A stretch of 64,000 bases of DNA, taken from positions 1-64,000 of the forward strand of contig CAZCYV010000012.1 in NCBI GenBank assembly GCA_964503145.1, written 5' to 3'. Positions 32,087 through 40,961 of the stretch are shown piece after piece. Every line of letters starts with the position of its first letter. The first letter of the stretch is position 1. The notes under the pieces were generated by a model. The model ran no database searches, had not been told where the DNA came from, and worked only from the letters and a program-made list of their open reading frames with translations. This stretch comes from RBG-16-57-11 sp964503145. GTDB lineage: Bacteria; Chloroflexota; Anaerolineae; Anaerolineales; UBA4823. The translations under genes and the position numbers were made by a program.

Positions 32087-34585
32087 TTAGGGGTAAGGTG
32101 TGGTGGGCACGGGCGGATAGGCCGTGCCGGAGGTAGCCGTCGGGCTGAGCGAAGGGGTCGCCGTGGGCGGGGTGCCGCTGACGGTGGGCGTGGCGGTGGG
32201 CGGCGTGCCGCTGACCGTGGGCGTGGCCGTAGGCGGCGTGCCGCTGACCGTGGGCGTGGCGGTAGGCGGCGTGCCGGTGACCGTGGGGGCGAGCGTGCCC
32301 GCCGGCGTCAGACTGGGGGTGAGCGGCAGGGTCGCCGTGGGACTACTGGTGGGCTGGATCGCCGCGCCTTCCAGCTTTAGCCGCGCCAGGGTGGTAAAGG
32401 GGCTGCGGGAATAGTTCAGCCACAGCGTCAGATAGTTGTCCAGCGCCTTTTGAGCGTCGCCGGCCAGTTCGCTGGCCAGGCCGAGTAAGTAGTAATACGA
32501 GTCGCACGTCCAGGTGGGCTGGCACAGCAGGCCGGGGAACTTCTGCAGGTCGAGCAGGTCTTTTTGGATCTGGCGCGGCGGCTCGCCACTCAGCAAGCGC
32601 GCCTCCAGTTCGGCCAGGGGGACGAAGAAACGGCTGGGATATTCTTTGCGCAGCGGCACCTCCACCAGGAAGGGGCGCTGCGTATCCGGCGAGCGCTGCA
32701 TGGCGAAGGCCTGCACGCCGTTCAAGAAGACCGCCGGACGCAGGCTCGACCCATCATCGGCGATGTAGGCTTCTTCCAGGAATTCCAGCGTCGGCGGAAT
32801 GCGCTCCACCGGCCCCACCCGCAAGGCCGTGTGGCCCAGCTTATCCCGCGCCAGGATCCAGAACTCCGGCGTCTGGCGCTCACGGTAGCGCGTAGCGAAC
32901 CAGCGCTCGCGCTCGCCGTCGCCGTCGAAATCCAGATAGCCCGACGAAATGGGGTTCACCCCGGCCTGTTTCAAGCTCTCGAAGGCGTCGGCCTGCGGCG
33001 GCAGGCTGCGCACCACCTGCTGGATGGCGAAGGTCGGATCGCAGACTGCGGAGGCGACGCAGGCGCGATACAGGTCTTGCGGCGACTGGTAGATCGCCAG
33101 GAATTGCTGCGCCGGTTGGATCCAGACGCTGTTATGGATGGCGGGGCTGGTGGAGACCTGGTTGAAATGCTCCACCGCCTGGATCTGGTTGCCCACCAGG
33201 GCGTGATAGACTCCCAGCCGGTAGAGCCAGGCGTCGCGAGCATCTAACGGTAATGGTTTGCCCTGGGAGTCCTGTGCGGGGGGCCAGTTGGGCAGCAGCG
33301 CCTGCATCAGCGGGATGGCAGCTTCGGGGCCCCAGACGCTGGCGGCGTGATCGATGACCGCGTGACAATCGGCGATGCGCCGGGGGTTGGGTTCGATGGA
33401 AACCTGCTGGTCGATGAAGGCGAAGGTCTGCCCGTTCCAGCGATAGGCGCGGCGCAGGGTGACCGGGCAGGGCGGGTAAACCGTGGTCTTGAAGACCAGG
33501 TCGTTCTGGCCGGCGGCGCGGGCGCCCACGCTCCAATAGTTGTCGAACTGCATCCCGACCTGGAAGATGTCCTGGCCAGGGACAAAGGGCAGCTCTTTAG
33601 GCAAAGACGCGGACAGGTTGAACACCCGCGGCGGATCGACGGCGAATTGCCCTTGCGGCTGATTGAAATAGATGGCCACTTCGTCCCCGTCTTCCGCCTG
33701 AGCGTTCAGGTCGGCTACGATCCAGTTGGCCTGCGGCTGATGGACGAAATCGAAACGCGCCAGCAACGGGAAGGCCTGAAAAACGCCGGGCTTTTCCAGC
33801 AGCCAGATGAAGGCGCTGCCGCCCAGGCTGCGCAGCTCGACCACGTAGCTGGCCAAAAAACCTGCCGGCGGGTCCAGGGCGGTCATGTACAGCCCCAGAC
33901 GCGGCTCGCGCTCGGCGAACCAGGCATACAGGTAGGGGATCTCGGTCTCGCCGCGGTTCAGCCCGCCGGCGAGCAACTCGGCGTAGCTGCGCGCCGCCGC
34001 GGCGTCGCCCATCAAGGCCAGGTCGTAGGCGAGCATCCAGCGCCAGGAAGCCGCCTGGGGTGCATCCGGGAAGCGCAGCAGGGCCTCGCGCCAGGCGAAG
34101 GCCGGGTAGCGGAAGGCGTCCAGATATGCCTGGGTGATCTCGCCAGGGGGAACGGTGAGGGGCAGGGTATCCGGATAGCCCTGCAGCAGGCGCCCGGCGT
34201 AATCGGCGTCATCGGCAGTCCAGGGGCGCAACCTGTAGGCGCTGCTGACGGCAAAGGGCCGCGCCGGGGTGAGCGTGGGCAGGCCGGGGGTGGGGACGGT
34301 CTGGGTGGGCGTGGGGGTGATCGAGGGGGTAAGCGTGCCGGTGGGGGTATGGGTAGGGCGCGGCGTACGGGTGATGGTAGGGGTGAGGCTGGCGGTGGCG
34401 CTGGGCGAGGGGGTAAAGCTCGGCCGCAGGGTGGCCGCGCTGATCGGCGTGGCAGTGACCAGGCGGCCGCGGACCAACGGGTAAAGGGCAACCATCAGCG
34501 CCAGACTCAGGATGCACACCAGCAGCAAGGCCAGATTGGCGGCCAGCAGGTGGAGGCGTTGGGTTTCGGTGAGGTTATCGGACAT
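32087..34585 (-). CDS. Large membrane-anchored surface protein with Thr/Pro stalks
   Basis: 832 residues from the ATG at 34585; a TTG nine codons upstream has no ribosome site. One N-terminal helix (about 13-38) is followed by a Thr/Pro stalk of 75 residues (TRTPRPTHTPTGTLTP type). The centre, 120-740, has helical TPR-like repeats and a beta region with DFDGDGERERWFATRYRE, an FG-GAP-like acidic loop. The C-terminus is a second Thr/Pro stalk encoded by tandem 33-bp repeats. No catalytic motif seen. It is probably exposed on the cell surface. Function unknown. Confidence 0.8.
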   Translation of the reverse strand: MSDNLTETQRLHLLAANLALLLVCILSLALMVALYPLVRGRLVTATPISAATLRPSFTPSPSATASLTPTITRTPRPTHTPTGTLTPSITPTPTQTVPTPGLPTLTPARPFAVSSAYRLRPWTADDADYAGRLLQGYPDTLPLTVPPGEITQAYLDAFRYPAFAWREALLRFPDAPQAASWRWMLAYDLALMGDAAAARSYAELLAGGLNRGETEIPYLYAWFAEREPRLGLYMTALDPPAGFLASYVVELRSLGGSAFIWLLEKPGVFQAFPLLARFDFVHQPQANWIVADLNAQAEDGDEVAIYFNQPQGQFAVDPPRVFNLSASLPKELPFVPGQDIFQVGMQFDNYWSVGARAAGQNDLVFKTTVYPPCPVTLRRAYRWNGQTFAFIDQQVSIEPNPRRIADCHAVIDHAASVWGPEAAIPLMQALLPNWPPAQDSQGKPLPLDARDAWLYRLGVYHALVGNQIQAVEHFNQVSTSPAIHNSVWIQPAQQFLAIYQSPQDLYRACVASAVCDPTFAIQQVVRSLPPQADAFESLKQAGVNPISSGYLDFDGDGERERWFATRYRERQTPEFWILARDKLGHTALRVGPVERIPPTLEFLEEAYIADDGSSLRPAVFLNGVQAFAMQRSPDTQRPFLVEVPLRKEYPSRFFVPLAELEARLLSGEPPRQIQKDLLDLQKFPGLLCQPTWTCDSYYYLLGLASELAGDAQKALDNYLTLWLNYSRSPFTTLARLKLEGAAIQPTSSPTATLPLTPSLTPAGTLAPTVTGTPPTATPTVSGTPPTATPTVSGTPPTATPTVSGTPPTATPSLSPTATSGTAYPPVPTTPYP
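32160..32291 (-). repeat. Four tandem 33-bp repeats coding for a Thr/Pro stalk
   Basis: Units 32160-32192, 32193-32225, 32226-32258 and 32259-32291 each code for 11 residues of the type VSGTPPTATPT. The copies differ at a few bases; unit 4 changes Ser to Thr. Repeat number is likely to vary among strains. Confidence 0.9.
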
Positions 34586-34627
34586 GGCGCTCGAAGGTCG
34601 GCGGCAGGTCAACCGGCGCGGGCAATC

Positions 34628-35551
34628 TCAGGCGGCAAAGCCCTCGACTTCGGCCAGGGCTTCGGCCAGCGCCCGATCGGCCAGCTCCGGCGGCATGGGC
34701 AGCAGCGGCGGGCGCACCGGCCAGAGGGCAAAGGGGTGCAAGCGCGCCAGCATGGCCTTATACAGCGGCGGGTTGGGCGGATAGCGCCCCATCACCTGGC
34801 GGGCAGCGTCCAGGCGCGCCTGGGCGGCGGGGTCGGCGCCGCCGGCCTGGAAGGCATCCCACACCCGGCGCAGGTCGGGCGAGCGCAGATTCGCCAGGGC
34901 AGTGATGCAGCCCGCAGCGCGGTGCTCCAACGCCAGGCTGAACAGCGAATCGGTGCCGGAGAAGACCATCAACTCGTTGCCGAAACGCTCCCCCAGGGCA
35001 CGGGCGTGGTCGGGGTCAGCGGAGGAATCTTTGATGCCCAGGAACTGCCTGGGGAAGGCGTCTTTGAGGCGCGCCAGCAGGTCCAGCGAGAGCGGCACGC
35101 CGCTCAATGAAGGGATGTGGTAGCCCAACAGCGCCCCATCTGCAGGGACGGCGCGGCGGATCACCTGGCTGTACCAGGCGAACAGGCCGTCGTCGGTGAC
35201 CTTGCGGAAGTAATACGGCGGCAAGACGACCACGCCGTCGGCCCCCAGGTCGAAGGCAGCGCGGACGAGCTGCACCGTCTCCTCCAGGCTGGGCGTGCCT
35301 GCGCCCAGCAGCAGGCGGAAATCGGGATGCTGGCGGCGCGCCTCCAGTGCGACGCGCAGCAGGGCGAGGCGCTCTTCGGGGGCGAAAGACGGCCCTTCGC
35401 CGGTGGTGCCCATCAGCAGCGCGCCGTGGCAGCCACGGCGCGCCAGGAAGTCCAAAAAGGCGGGCATGTGCTCCAGGGCCAGGGAAAAATCGGGGTTCAA
35501 GGGTGTCAAGGCGGCGGCGTAAACGCCGCGCAGGGGATGATCGAGGCTCAT
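34628..35551 (-). CDS. Dihydrodipicolinate synthase family aldolase
   Basis: 307 residues from the ATG at 35551 with GGAG 12 nt upstream. TIM-barrel lyase motifs: GTTGEGPSF (Thr-Thr), LPPYYF (Tyr) and FLGIKDSSAD (Schiff-base Lys), then FSGTDSLF. The family includes DapA, N-acetylneuraminate lyase and KDG aldolases. The C-terminus differs from true DapA and there is no lysine-pathway neighbour, so the substrate is open. It is divergent from a sugar-type binding protein, which fits a sugar-acid aldolase. That is inference. Confidence 0.88.
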   Translation of the reverse strand: MSLDHPLRGVYAAALTPLNPDFSLALEHMPAFLDFLARRGCHGALLMGTTGEGPSFAPEERLALLRVALEARRQHPDFRLLLGAGTPSLEETVQLVRAAFDLGADGVVVLPPYYFRKVTDDGLFAWYSQVIRRAVPADGALLGYHIPSLSGVPLSLDLLARLKDAFPRQFLGIKDSSADPDHARALGERFGNELMVFSGTDSLFSLALEHRAAGCITALANLRSPDLRRVWDAFQAGGADPAAQARLDAARQVMGRYPPNPPLYKAMLARLHPFALWPVRPPLLPMPPELADRALAEALAEVEGFAA

Positions 35552-35578
35552 GAGGTTTTTCGCTCCAGATATGGCGTG

Positions 35579-35584
35579 ATTATA
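35579..35584 (-). promoter_or_regulatory. TATAAT box of the aldolase gene
   Basis: The minus strand reads TATAAT 28 nt before the ATG at 35551, leaving room for a short leader with the GGAG site. No convincing -35. Confidence 0.5.
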
Positions 35585-35632
35585 CTGGAAAATGGGGGGT
35601 GGTGTAGGGGCGGGTCCGAGCCCTACCCCTAC

Positions 35633-35661
35633 TTGATAAACCCCGGCATCCCTGGTATAGT
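35633..35661 (+). promoter_or_regulatory. Sigma70-type promoter giving a leaderless mRNA
   Basis: TTGATA (35633-35638) and TATAGT (35656-35661) are 17 nt apart. The ATG of the binding-protein gene begins at 35669, 7 nt after the -10 box, which is the expected transcription start. Confidence 0.75.
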
Positions 35662-35668
35662 CGATTGC

Positions 35669-36994
35669 ATGCGAAACAAATTTGCGATCATGCAACTTTT
35701 GACTCTGCTCGCCTTGTTGCTTGGTTCCGCTTGTGGCGGGCGGGGAACGGCAACGTCGGCGCCGCCAGCGACGGCGGCGCCTGCAGCTGCCAGCGCCACG
35801 CCCGCGCCGCCGCCCACGCCCACGCCCATCCCCACCCCTACCGAAGTCGTCATCGCCGGGACGATCTCGATCTGGCACTCATGGGACGAGGCCAGCCTGC
35901 CGGCGCTGGTGCAGATCATCGCCGAGTTTCAGCAACAATACCCCGATGTGCTCTTCGACGTGCTGTACGTGCCAGCGCAGGATTTACAGGCGCGCTTCGC
36001 TCAGGAGACGCGCGAAGGCAGCGGGCCAACGCTGCTGCTCGGCCCGGCGGAATGGGGGCCGCCGCTGTACGACGCCGGGCTGATCGCAGACCTGACCGGG
36101 CTGGTGAGTCAGGAACGCCTGGCAGCGCTGAACCAGCCCGCCCTGGGAGCAGGCATCTACCGCCAGGCGACCATCGGCCTGCCCTACAGCATCCAGGGGG
36201 TGGTGCTGTACCGTAACAAGGACATCCTGACCATCACCGCCGACACCTTCGACGAGATGGTGACTCTGGCGCAGACCTCCACCCAGGGGGAGGTGATCGG
36301 CGCCATCCTGGAACGGGGCTTCTTCTATTCCGGCGGCCATCTGAACGGCCTGGGCGGTCGGTTAATGGACGACGATTTCCAACCGGCGTTCAACGACGCC
36401 CGCGGCCTGATGTGGATCGAAATGCTCAAGCGCTTCGAGGAGGCCGGACCGCCCAACGACTTCTCCGATGCCGACCTGGAGCGGTTCAAGCAGGGCACAG
36501 TCGGCTGGATCATCGACGGCACCTGGAATCTGCGCGGCCTGGCGGCGGCCATCGGGCCGGAGAAGCTGGCGATTGACCCCTGGCCGAGGTATGAGGATGG
36601 GCGCATGTCGGGCTATGTGCGGGCCGAGAACGTCTATCTGAGTGCCCAGGCCGCACCGGAGGCCCGCCTGGCGGCCAGCCGCTTCCTGGAGCACCTGCTC
36701 TCCCCCGCGGCGCAGACCCATCTGGGCGAAGTGGGGCGCATCCCGGCGGTGAGCGGCGTGGCGATCACCGATCCGATCCTTGGCCCGTTGATCGCCCAGG
36801 CCATGGCGGCGCTGGCGGGCGGCGCCACCTACCCGGCGGTGCCGCAGATCACTTATTACAACCTGAACCTGGAGATCGCCCTGCGCTCGATCCTGGTGGA
36901 TGGCGCGCCGCCGCAACAAGCGTTGCAGGCCGCCGTCGAGGCGATCCGCGCCGACCTGCAGCAAAACCTGCCGGCTGCCTCGCCGGCGCCTTAG
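35669..36994 (+). CDS. Sugar-type ABC transporter substrate-binding lipoprotein (SBP family 1)
   Basis: 441 residues. The signal ends in a lipobox (LLGSAC), followed by an Ala/Pro/Thr linker of about 40 residues. The mature domain begins TISIWHSWDEASLPALVQII and has IAEFQQQYPDVLFDV, GLPYSIQGVVLYRNKD and GTWNLRGL, typical of MalE-like proteins. It should capture a sugar or oligosaccharide outside the cell. No permease or ATPase genes are adjacent, so it is an orphan here. An internal ATG at 35690 is a less likely start. Confidence 0.9.
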   Translation: MRNKFAIMQLLTLLALLLGSACGGRGTATSAPPATAAPAAASATPAPPPTPTPIPTPTEVVIAGTISIWHSWDEASLPALVQIIAEFQQQYPDVLFDVLYVPAQDLQARFAQETREGSGPTLLLGPAEWGPPLYDAGLIADLTGLVSQERLAALNQPALGAGIYRQATIGLPYSIQGVVLYRNKDILTITADTFDEMVTLAQTSTQGEVIGAILERGFFYSGGHLNGLGGRLMDDDFQPAFNDARGLMWIEMLKRFEEAGPPNDFSDADLERFKQGTVGWIIDGTWNLRGLAAAIGPEKLAIDPWPRYEDGRMSGYVRAENVYLSAQAAPEARLAASRFLEHLLSPAAQTHLGEVGRIPAVSGVAITDPILGPLIAQAMAALAGGATYPAVPQITYYNLNLEIALRSILVDGAPPQQALQAAVEAIRADLQQNLPAASPAP

Positions 36995-37024
36995 GCCGGT
37001 TTGTGTAAGTTGGGTCTTTTCATT

Positions 37025-37055
37025 CCGTAGCCGGGATCGTCGCTCCCGGCTACGG
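37025..37055 (+). terminator. Perfect 12-bp hairpin after the binding-protein gene
   Basis: CCGTAGCCGGGA (37025-37036) pairs with TCCCGGCTACGG (37044-37055) across a 7-nt loop. It is followed by TTCGTTCCC. The gap 36995-37235 contains this hairpin and the leader of the next operon and no gene. A related AGCCGGGATCG element occurs after enolase. Confidence 0.6.
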
Positions 37056-37235
37056 TTCGTTCCCGGCGACCATACCCGGGGAGCAGCGGCGCGGAATGAT
37101 ATTTGACCCGCGCCAGATATGACAGTTGGCACTAGCCAAAGCCCGTCGATCAGAGGATAATTAGATAAGGTAAGGTATATTTCTACACACTTGCATGGAG
37201 AGCACTGGTAGTTACCCAAAAAGGAGAAAACTGGC

Positions 37236-37478
37236 ATGCCTGTACGCGGTTGGATCGAAGTCAATCCATTGTATTGCAAAGGGTGTGAACTGTGCGTCGC
37301 AGAATGCCCGCAGCAGGTGCTGGCGATCGACATGGATCGCCTGACGCCCAAAGGTTACCACCCCGTGCATCTGGTAAAGGAGGGATGCACCGGCTGCGCC
37401 ATCTGCGCCATCGTCTGCCCGGAAGCAGCGCTTACCGTATTCCGCGAAACGCCGCTGCGCGCAGCGGCGCGAGCCTGA
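37236..37478 (+). CDS. 2-oxoacid:ferredoxin oxidoreductase, delta (ferredoxin) subunit
   Basis: 80 residues with two 4Fe-4S sites, CKGCELCVAECP and CTGCAICAIVCP. It passes electrons between the catalytic subunits and ferredoxin. The ATG has an AAGGAG site 8-9 nt upstream. It is the first of four genes in the order delta-alpha-beta-gamma, the usual VorDBAC/KorDABC layout. Oxygen-sensitive chemistry of this kind fits an anaerobe or facultative anaerobe. Confidence 0.92.
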   Translation: MPVRGWIEVNPLYCKGCELCVAECPQQVLAIDMDRLTPKGYHPVHLVKEGCTGCAICAIVCPEAALTVFRETPLRAAARA

Positions 37479-37494
37479 GATCAGGAGGACACTC

Positions 37495-38613
37495 GTGGCG
37501 CGAGAACTACTCGAAGGCAACAAAGCCATGGCCGAAGCCGCCATACGCGCCGGCGTAGAAGCGTACTTTGGCTACCCGATTACGCCCCAGACCGAGCTGC
37601 TGGAATGGATGTCGAAGCGCATGCCTGAGCTGGGGCGTGCGTTTTTGCAGGCCGAAAGCGAAGTCGCCGCCATCAACATGGTGTACGGCGCGGCTTGCAC
37701 CGGGGCGCGAGTGATGAGTTCATCGTCCAGCCCTGGGGTCAGCCTGATGATGGAAGGCCTGTCCTATATCGCCGGCACCGAGCTGCCGGTGGTGCTGATC
37801 GACGTGGTGCGCGGCGGGCCTGGCCTGGGAAACATCGCCCCCTCGCAGGGCGATTACAACCAGATCGTCCACGGCGGAGGCCACGGCGATTACCATCCGA
37901 TCGTCCTGGCGCCCTCCAGCGTCCAGGAGGCCATCGATCTGGTGGTGCTGGCGTTCGACCTGGCGGAAAAGTACCGCTCGATCGTGGTGGTGCTGGCCGA
38001 CGGCAACATCGGCCAGATGATGGAGCCCGCCGAGCTGCCGCCGATGCGCTCGCTGGATCGCCCTGTGCCAGATTGGGCGGTGCGCGGCGCCGAAGGCCGC
38101 GAGCGGCGCATCCTGTCTTCGATCTACTTGAAGCCCGAAGAAGAAGAGGTGACCAACCTACGCCTGCTGGAGCGCTGGCAAAAGATCCAGGAGAACGAGG
38201 TGCGCTACCGCGAATACTATCTGGAGGACGCCGAATATGTGGTGTTGGGCTTCGGCACAGCGGGACGGGTAGCGCTGTCGGCGGTGCGGGCGGCGCGCGC
38301 CGAGGGCATCCGCGTGGGACTGTTCCGCCCGATCTCGCTCAGCCCGTTCCCCTATGCGCGCCTGGACGAACTCTCCAGGCAGGCGAAGGCCTTCCTGGTG
38401 GTCGAGATGAACACCGGGCAGATGCTGGATGATGTGCTGCGCGCCGTCTCGGGGCGCATCCCGGTGGAATTCTACGGCCGCCTGGGCGGCGTGGTGCCCT
38501 TCCCGGACGAAATCCAGAGCGAAATCCAGCGCATGGTCAGCGAGCCGCTGACGATCACCAGCGACCCCCGCCAGGCCTGGATGAAGCGCCTGAAAGCGAT
38601 CATCGGTAATTGA
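37495..38613 (+). CDS. 2-oxoacid:ferredoxin oxidoreductase, alpha subunit (VorB/KorA type)
   Basis: 372 residues from a GTG at 37495 with AGGAGG upstream. LLEGNKAMAEAAIRAGVEAY and GYPITPQTELLEWM are the signature of the alpha subunit of the 2-oxoglutarate / branched-chain 2-oxoacid group, carrying the pyrimidine-binding domain. PGLGNIAPSQGDYNQ is in the usual loop. The wording of the N-terminus most resembles VorB (3-methyl-2-oxobutanoate), but 2-oxoglutarate as substrate is not excluded. 16 bp after the delta subunit. Confidence 0.92.
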   Translation: MARELLEGNKAMAEAAIRAGVEAYFGYPITPQTELLEWMSKRMPELGRAFLQAESEVAAINMVYGAACTGARVMSSSSSPGVSLMMEGLSYIAGTELPVVLIDVVRGGPGLGNIAPSQGDYNQIVHGGGHGDYHPIVLAPSSVQEAIDLVVLAFDLAEKYRSIVVVLADGNIGQMMEPAELPPMRSLDRPVPDWAVRGAEGRERRILSSIYLKPEEEEVTNLRLLERWQKIQENEVRYREYYLEDAEYVVLGFGTAGRVALSAVRAARAEGIRVGLFRPISLSPFPYARLDELSRQAKAFLVVEMNTGQMLDDVLRAVSGRIPVEFYGRLGGVVPFPDEIQSEIQRMVSEPLTITSDPRQAWMKRLKAIIGN

Positions 38614-38637
38614 GGTTTAGCAGTGGAGGCTTTGAAG

Positions 38638-39411
38638 ATGACTGACGCACCTGCACAGGTGATCTACTCTCGACCCAGATCGCTCACCGATACGCCGATG
38701 CACTACTGCCCGGGCTGCACCCACGGCGTGGCGCACCGGCTGATCGCCGAAGTGTTGGACGAGATGGAACTGCGCGAGAAGACCATCGGCGTGGCGCCGG
38801 TGGGCTGCTCTGTTTTTGCTTATAACTACTTCGATTGCGACTTCGTGGAGGCGGCGCATGGGCGCGCCCCGGCGATGGCCACGGGGATCAAGCGCGTCCT
38901 GCCAGATCGCATCGTCTTCACCTACCAGGGCGATGGCGACCTGGCGTCGATCGGCATGGCCGAGATCATGCACGCGGCGGCGCGCGGCGAGAACATCACC
39001 GTAATCTTCATCAACAACGCCATTTATGGCATGACCGGCGGCCAGATGGCGCCCACCACCCTGCCCGGCCAGAAGACTACCTCCTCGCCCGAAGGGCGCG
39101 ACGTGGAGCAGACCGGCTTCCCGGTGCGCATGGCCGAGGTGCTGGCCACGATGGAAGGGACGGGGTATTCGGTGCGCCGCAGCCTGCACGACCCAAAGAA
39201 CGTGCGCCTGGCGAAGAAAGCCATCCGCATGGCCTTCGAGGTGCAGCGCCGCGGGCTGGGCTTCGCCATGGTCGAACTGCTATCCACCTGCCCCACCAAC
39301 TGGGGCCTGACGCCCCAGCAGGCGTTGAAATGGGTCGAGGATCACATGATCCCGGTCTTCCCGCTCGGCGATTACAAGGTCTCACCCGCCGTAGCCGAGA
39401 TCAAACTCTAA
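38638..39411 (+). CDS. 2-oxoacid:ferredoxin oxidoreductase, beta (thiamine-diphosphate) subunit
   Basis: 257 residues from the ATG at 38638, chosen over a GTG at 38623 because GGAGG lies 8 nt before it. MHYCPGCTHGVAHRL starts the domain; the ThDP/Mg motif is YQGDGDLASIGMAEI...NNAIYGMTGGQ, with GDG and NN in place. It decarboxylates the 2-oxoacid to an acyl-CoA together with the alpha subunit. 24 bp after alpha and 21 bp before gamma. Confidence 0.92.
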   Translation: MTDAPAQVIYSRPRSLTDTPMHYCPGCTHGVAHRLIAEVLDEMELREKTIGVAPVGCSVFAYNYFDCDFVEAAHGRAPAMATGIKRVLPDRIVFTYQGDGDLASIGMAEIMHAAARGENITVIFINNAIYGMTGGQMAPTTLPGQKTTSSPEGRDVEQTGFPVRMAEVLATMEGTGYSVRRSLHDPKNVRLAKKAIRMAFEVQRRGLGFAMVELLSTCPTNWGLTPQQALKWVEDHMIPVFPLGDYKVSPAVAEIKL

Positions 39412-39432
39412 CCTGCGGAGGGAGACAAGAGC

Positions 39433-39990
39433 ATGCAGACAGAGATTATTATCGCTGGATTTGGCGGACAGGGCATCCTGTTCGCCGGACAGTTGCTGGC
39501 CTATGCGGCGCTGGACGCCGGCATGGAAGTCACCTGGATCCCCTCGTATGGGCCGGAAATGCGCGGGGGGACGGCCAACTGCACTGTGACCATCGCCGAT
39601 GAAGAGATCGGCGCGCCCACAGTGCGCAACCCCAAGGCGGGGATGGTGTTCAACCTGCCTTCGTTCGATAAATACGAGCCGCTGATCAAGCCGGGCGGGG
39701 TGCTGATCGCCAACCAGTCGCTGATTGACCGCGGCTTCAAGCGCACCGACCTGAAGGCGGTGATGATCCCGGCCAACGAGATCGCCGAATCGCTGGGCGA
39801 CAAGCGGCTGACCAACATGGTGATGACCGGCGCGCTGCTGGCGCTGCTGCCGGTGCTGAGCCTGGAAGCGGTGGAAAAGACGCTGGCAACGCACCTGCCG
39901 GAGCGCCATCGGCACCTGCTGCCGCTCAACTCAAAAGCCCTGCGTGAAGGGGCAGCATACGCTCAACGCCAGGTGTTGGTCCCTGCCTGA
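39433..39990 (+). CDS. 2-oxoacid:ferredoxin oxidoreductase, gamma subunit
   Basis: 185 residues. IIIAGFGGQGILFAGQLLAY and SYGPEMRGGTANC are diagnostic for the gamma subunit, which binds CoA and completes the catalytic complex. The ribosome site is GGAGGGAGA. It is the last gene of the four-gene operon; the following lipoprotein gene has its own -10 box. Normal length. Confidence 0.92.
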   Translation: MQTEIIIAGFGGQGILFAGQLLAYAALDAGMEVTWIPSYGPEMRGGTANCTVTIADEEIGAPTVRNPKAGMVFNLPSFDKYEPLIKPGGVLIANQSLIDRGFKRTDLKAVMIPANEIAESLGDKRLTNMVMTGALLALLPVLSLEAVEKTLATHLPERHRHLLPLNSKALREGAAYAQRQVLVPA

Positions 39991-40016
39991 ACTCAAAAAC
40001 CTGGTAAAATCGCAGG

Positions 40017-40676
40017 ATGTTTACTCCACTGAACCGCCTGGTTGGCGGCCTGGTGTTCGTCCTGCTGCTGGCGAGCCTGGCGGGGTGCAATTTCCCCGCC
40101 CAGGTGCAGCCCACCCCTACGCCAGCGCCCACCAACACCCCGCCGCCCATGCCAACGCCGCTTCCCACAGACACGCCGCCGCCCAGCCCTACGTTCACGC
40201 TGGAGCCGACGGCGACCCAACCGCCCGACACCCCTACCCCTGCGCCGCAACCCACCATCGCCGCAACCCTGGCGAAGGATCAGGCCATCCTGGTGTATTA
40301 CATCAACAAGAACGAGACCGGCCCATTCGGCTGCGGCGAGGCGCTGTGGTACATTCAGACCAAGCAGCCCAAGACCAGCGTCGTCGCCAATGATGTGCGC
40401 TTCGCCCTGACCACCATCCTGAGCTACCACTCGGAGACCATCGGCATCTTGTACAACCCGGGGTACGCCTCAAACCTGGCGGTCAGCAGCGTCGAATTCC
40501 AAAACGGCAACATCGTGGTGGCATTGACCGGCGAATACGTGCGCACCAAGGACCCCTGCGACGGGCGGCGTCTGATCGACCAGCTTCGCCAGACCATCAA
40601 GCAATTCTCCGGCATCACCAACATCCAGATCACCATCAACGGAACCCCCATCGCCGACGTGATCAGCCGTAAATGA
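40017..40676 (+). CDS. GerMN-domain lipoprotein
   Basis: 219 residues. The lipobox is SLAGC, followed by a Pro/Thr linker of about 65 residues (PTPTPAPTNTPPP type). The domain after residue 90 (ILVYYINKNE, FALTTILSYHSE, VSSVEFQNGNIVVALTGEY) fits the GerMN fold, known from spore germination GerM but widespread in non-sporing Chloroflexota. It sits on the outer face of the membrane. A TAAAAT box ends 6 nt before the ATG, so the mRNA is probably leaderless. A hairpin terminates it. Confidence 0.82.
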   Translation: MFTPLNRLVGGLVFVLLLASLAGCNFPAQVQPTPTPAPTNTPPPMPTPLPTDTPPPSPTFTLEPTATQPPDTPTPAPQPTIAATLAKDQAILVYYINKNETGPFGCGEALWYIQTKQPKTSVVANDVRFALTTILSYHSETIGILYNPGYASNLAVSSVEFQNGNIVVALTGEYVRTKDPCDGRRLIDQLRQTIKQFSGITNIQITINGTPIADVISRK

Positions 40677-40697
40677 GCTTCGAGACGGCTTAAACCG

Positions 40698-40726
40698 AGG
40701 AGGGCGCCCCACTGCGGCGCCCTCCT
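40698..40726 (+). terminator. Hairpin terminator after the GerMN gene
   Basis: AGGAGGGCGCC (40698-40708) pairs perfectly with GGCGCCCTCCT (40716-40726) across 7 nt. No T-tract follows. It separates the GerMN gene from the convergent tRNA. Confidence 0.7.
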
Positions 40727-40763
40727 GTGCATTCTCCTCCTCCGAGAGAAGAACCCTACGGTG

Positions 40764-40838
40764 TCGGGGCGCTGGGATTTGAACCCAGGGCCTCTTGCAC
40801 CCCATGCAAGCGCGCTAGCCGGACTGCGCCACGCCCCG
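40764..40838 (-). tRNA. tRNA-Pro, anticodon GGG
   Basis: 75 nt. The acceptor arms CGGGGCG and CGCCCCG pair perfectly, the D-arm is GCGC/GCGC, the anticodon stem CTTGC/GCAAG holds loop ATGGGGT (anticodon GGG), and the T-arm CTGGG/CCCAG holds TTCAAAT. The discriminator base is A and CCA is not encoded. It reads CCC and CCU codons. Confidence 0.95.
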
Positions 40839-40852
40839 ATCAAACGGCTGAG

Positions 40853-40881
40853 ATTATAGCGCGGAGTGGGTTTTCTGGCAA
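40853..40881 (-). promoter_or_regulatory. Promoter of tRNA-Pro
   Basis: On the minus strand TTGCCA (40876-40881) and TATAAT (40853-40858) are 17 nt apart, 14 nt before the tRNA 5' end. Confidence 0.75.
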
Positions 40882-40961
40882 CCCTTATTTGTCAGGTCAG
40901 AGAGAAAACGCAGGGGGAGAGGGGGCTTAATAAGCGCTTGGCCAGCCGGCCAATAGAAAAA

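Noticed and set aside
32160..32291. A non-coding satellite repeat
   Set aside because: The 33-bp units are in frame and code for a Thr/Pro stalk of a surface protein.
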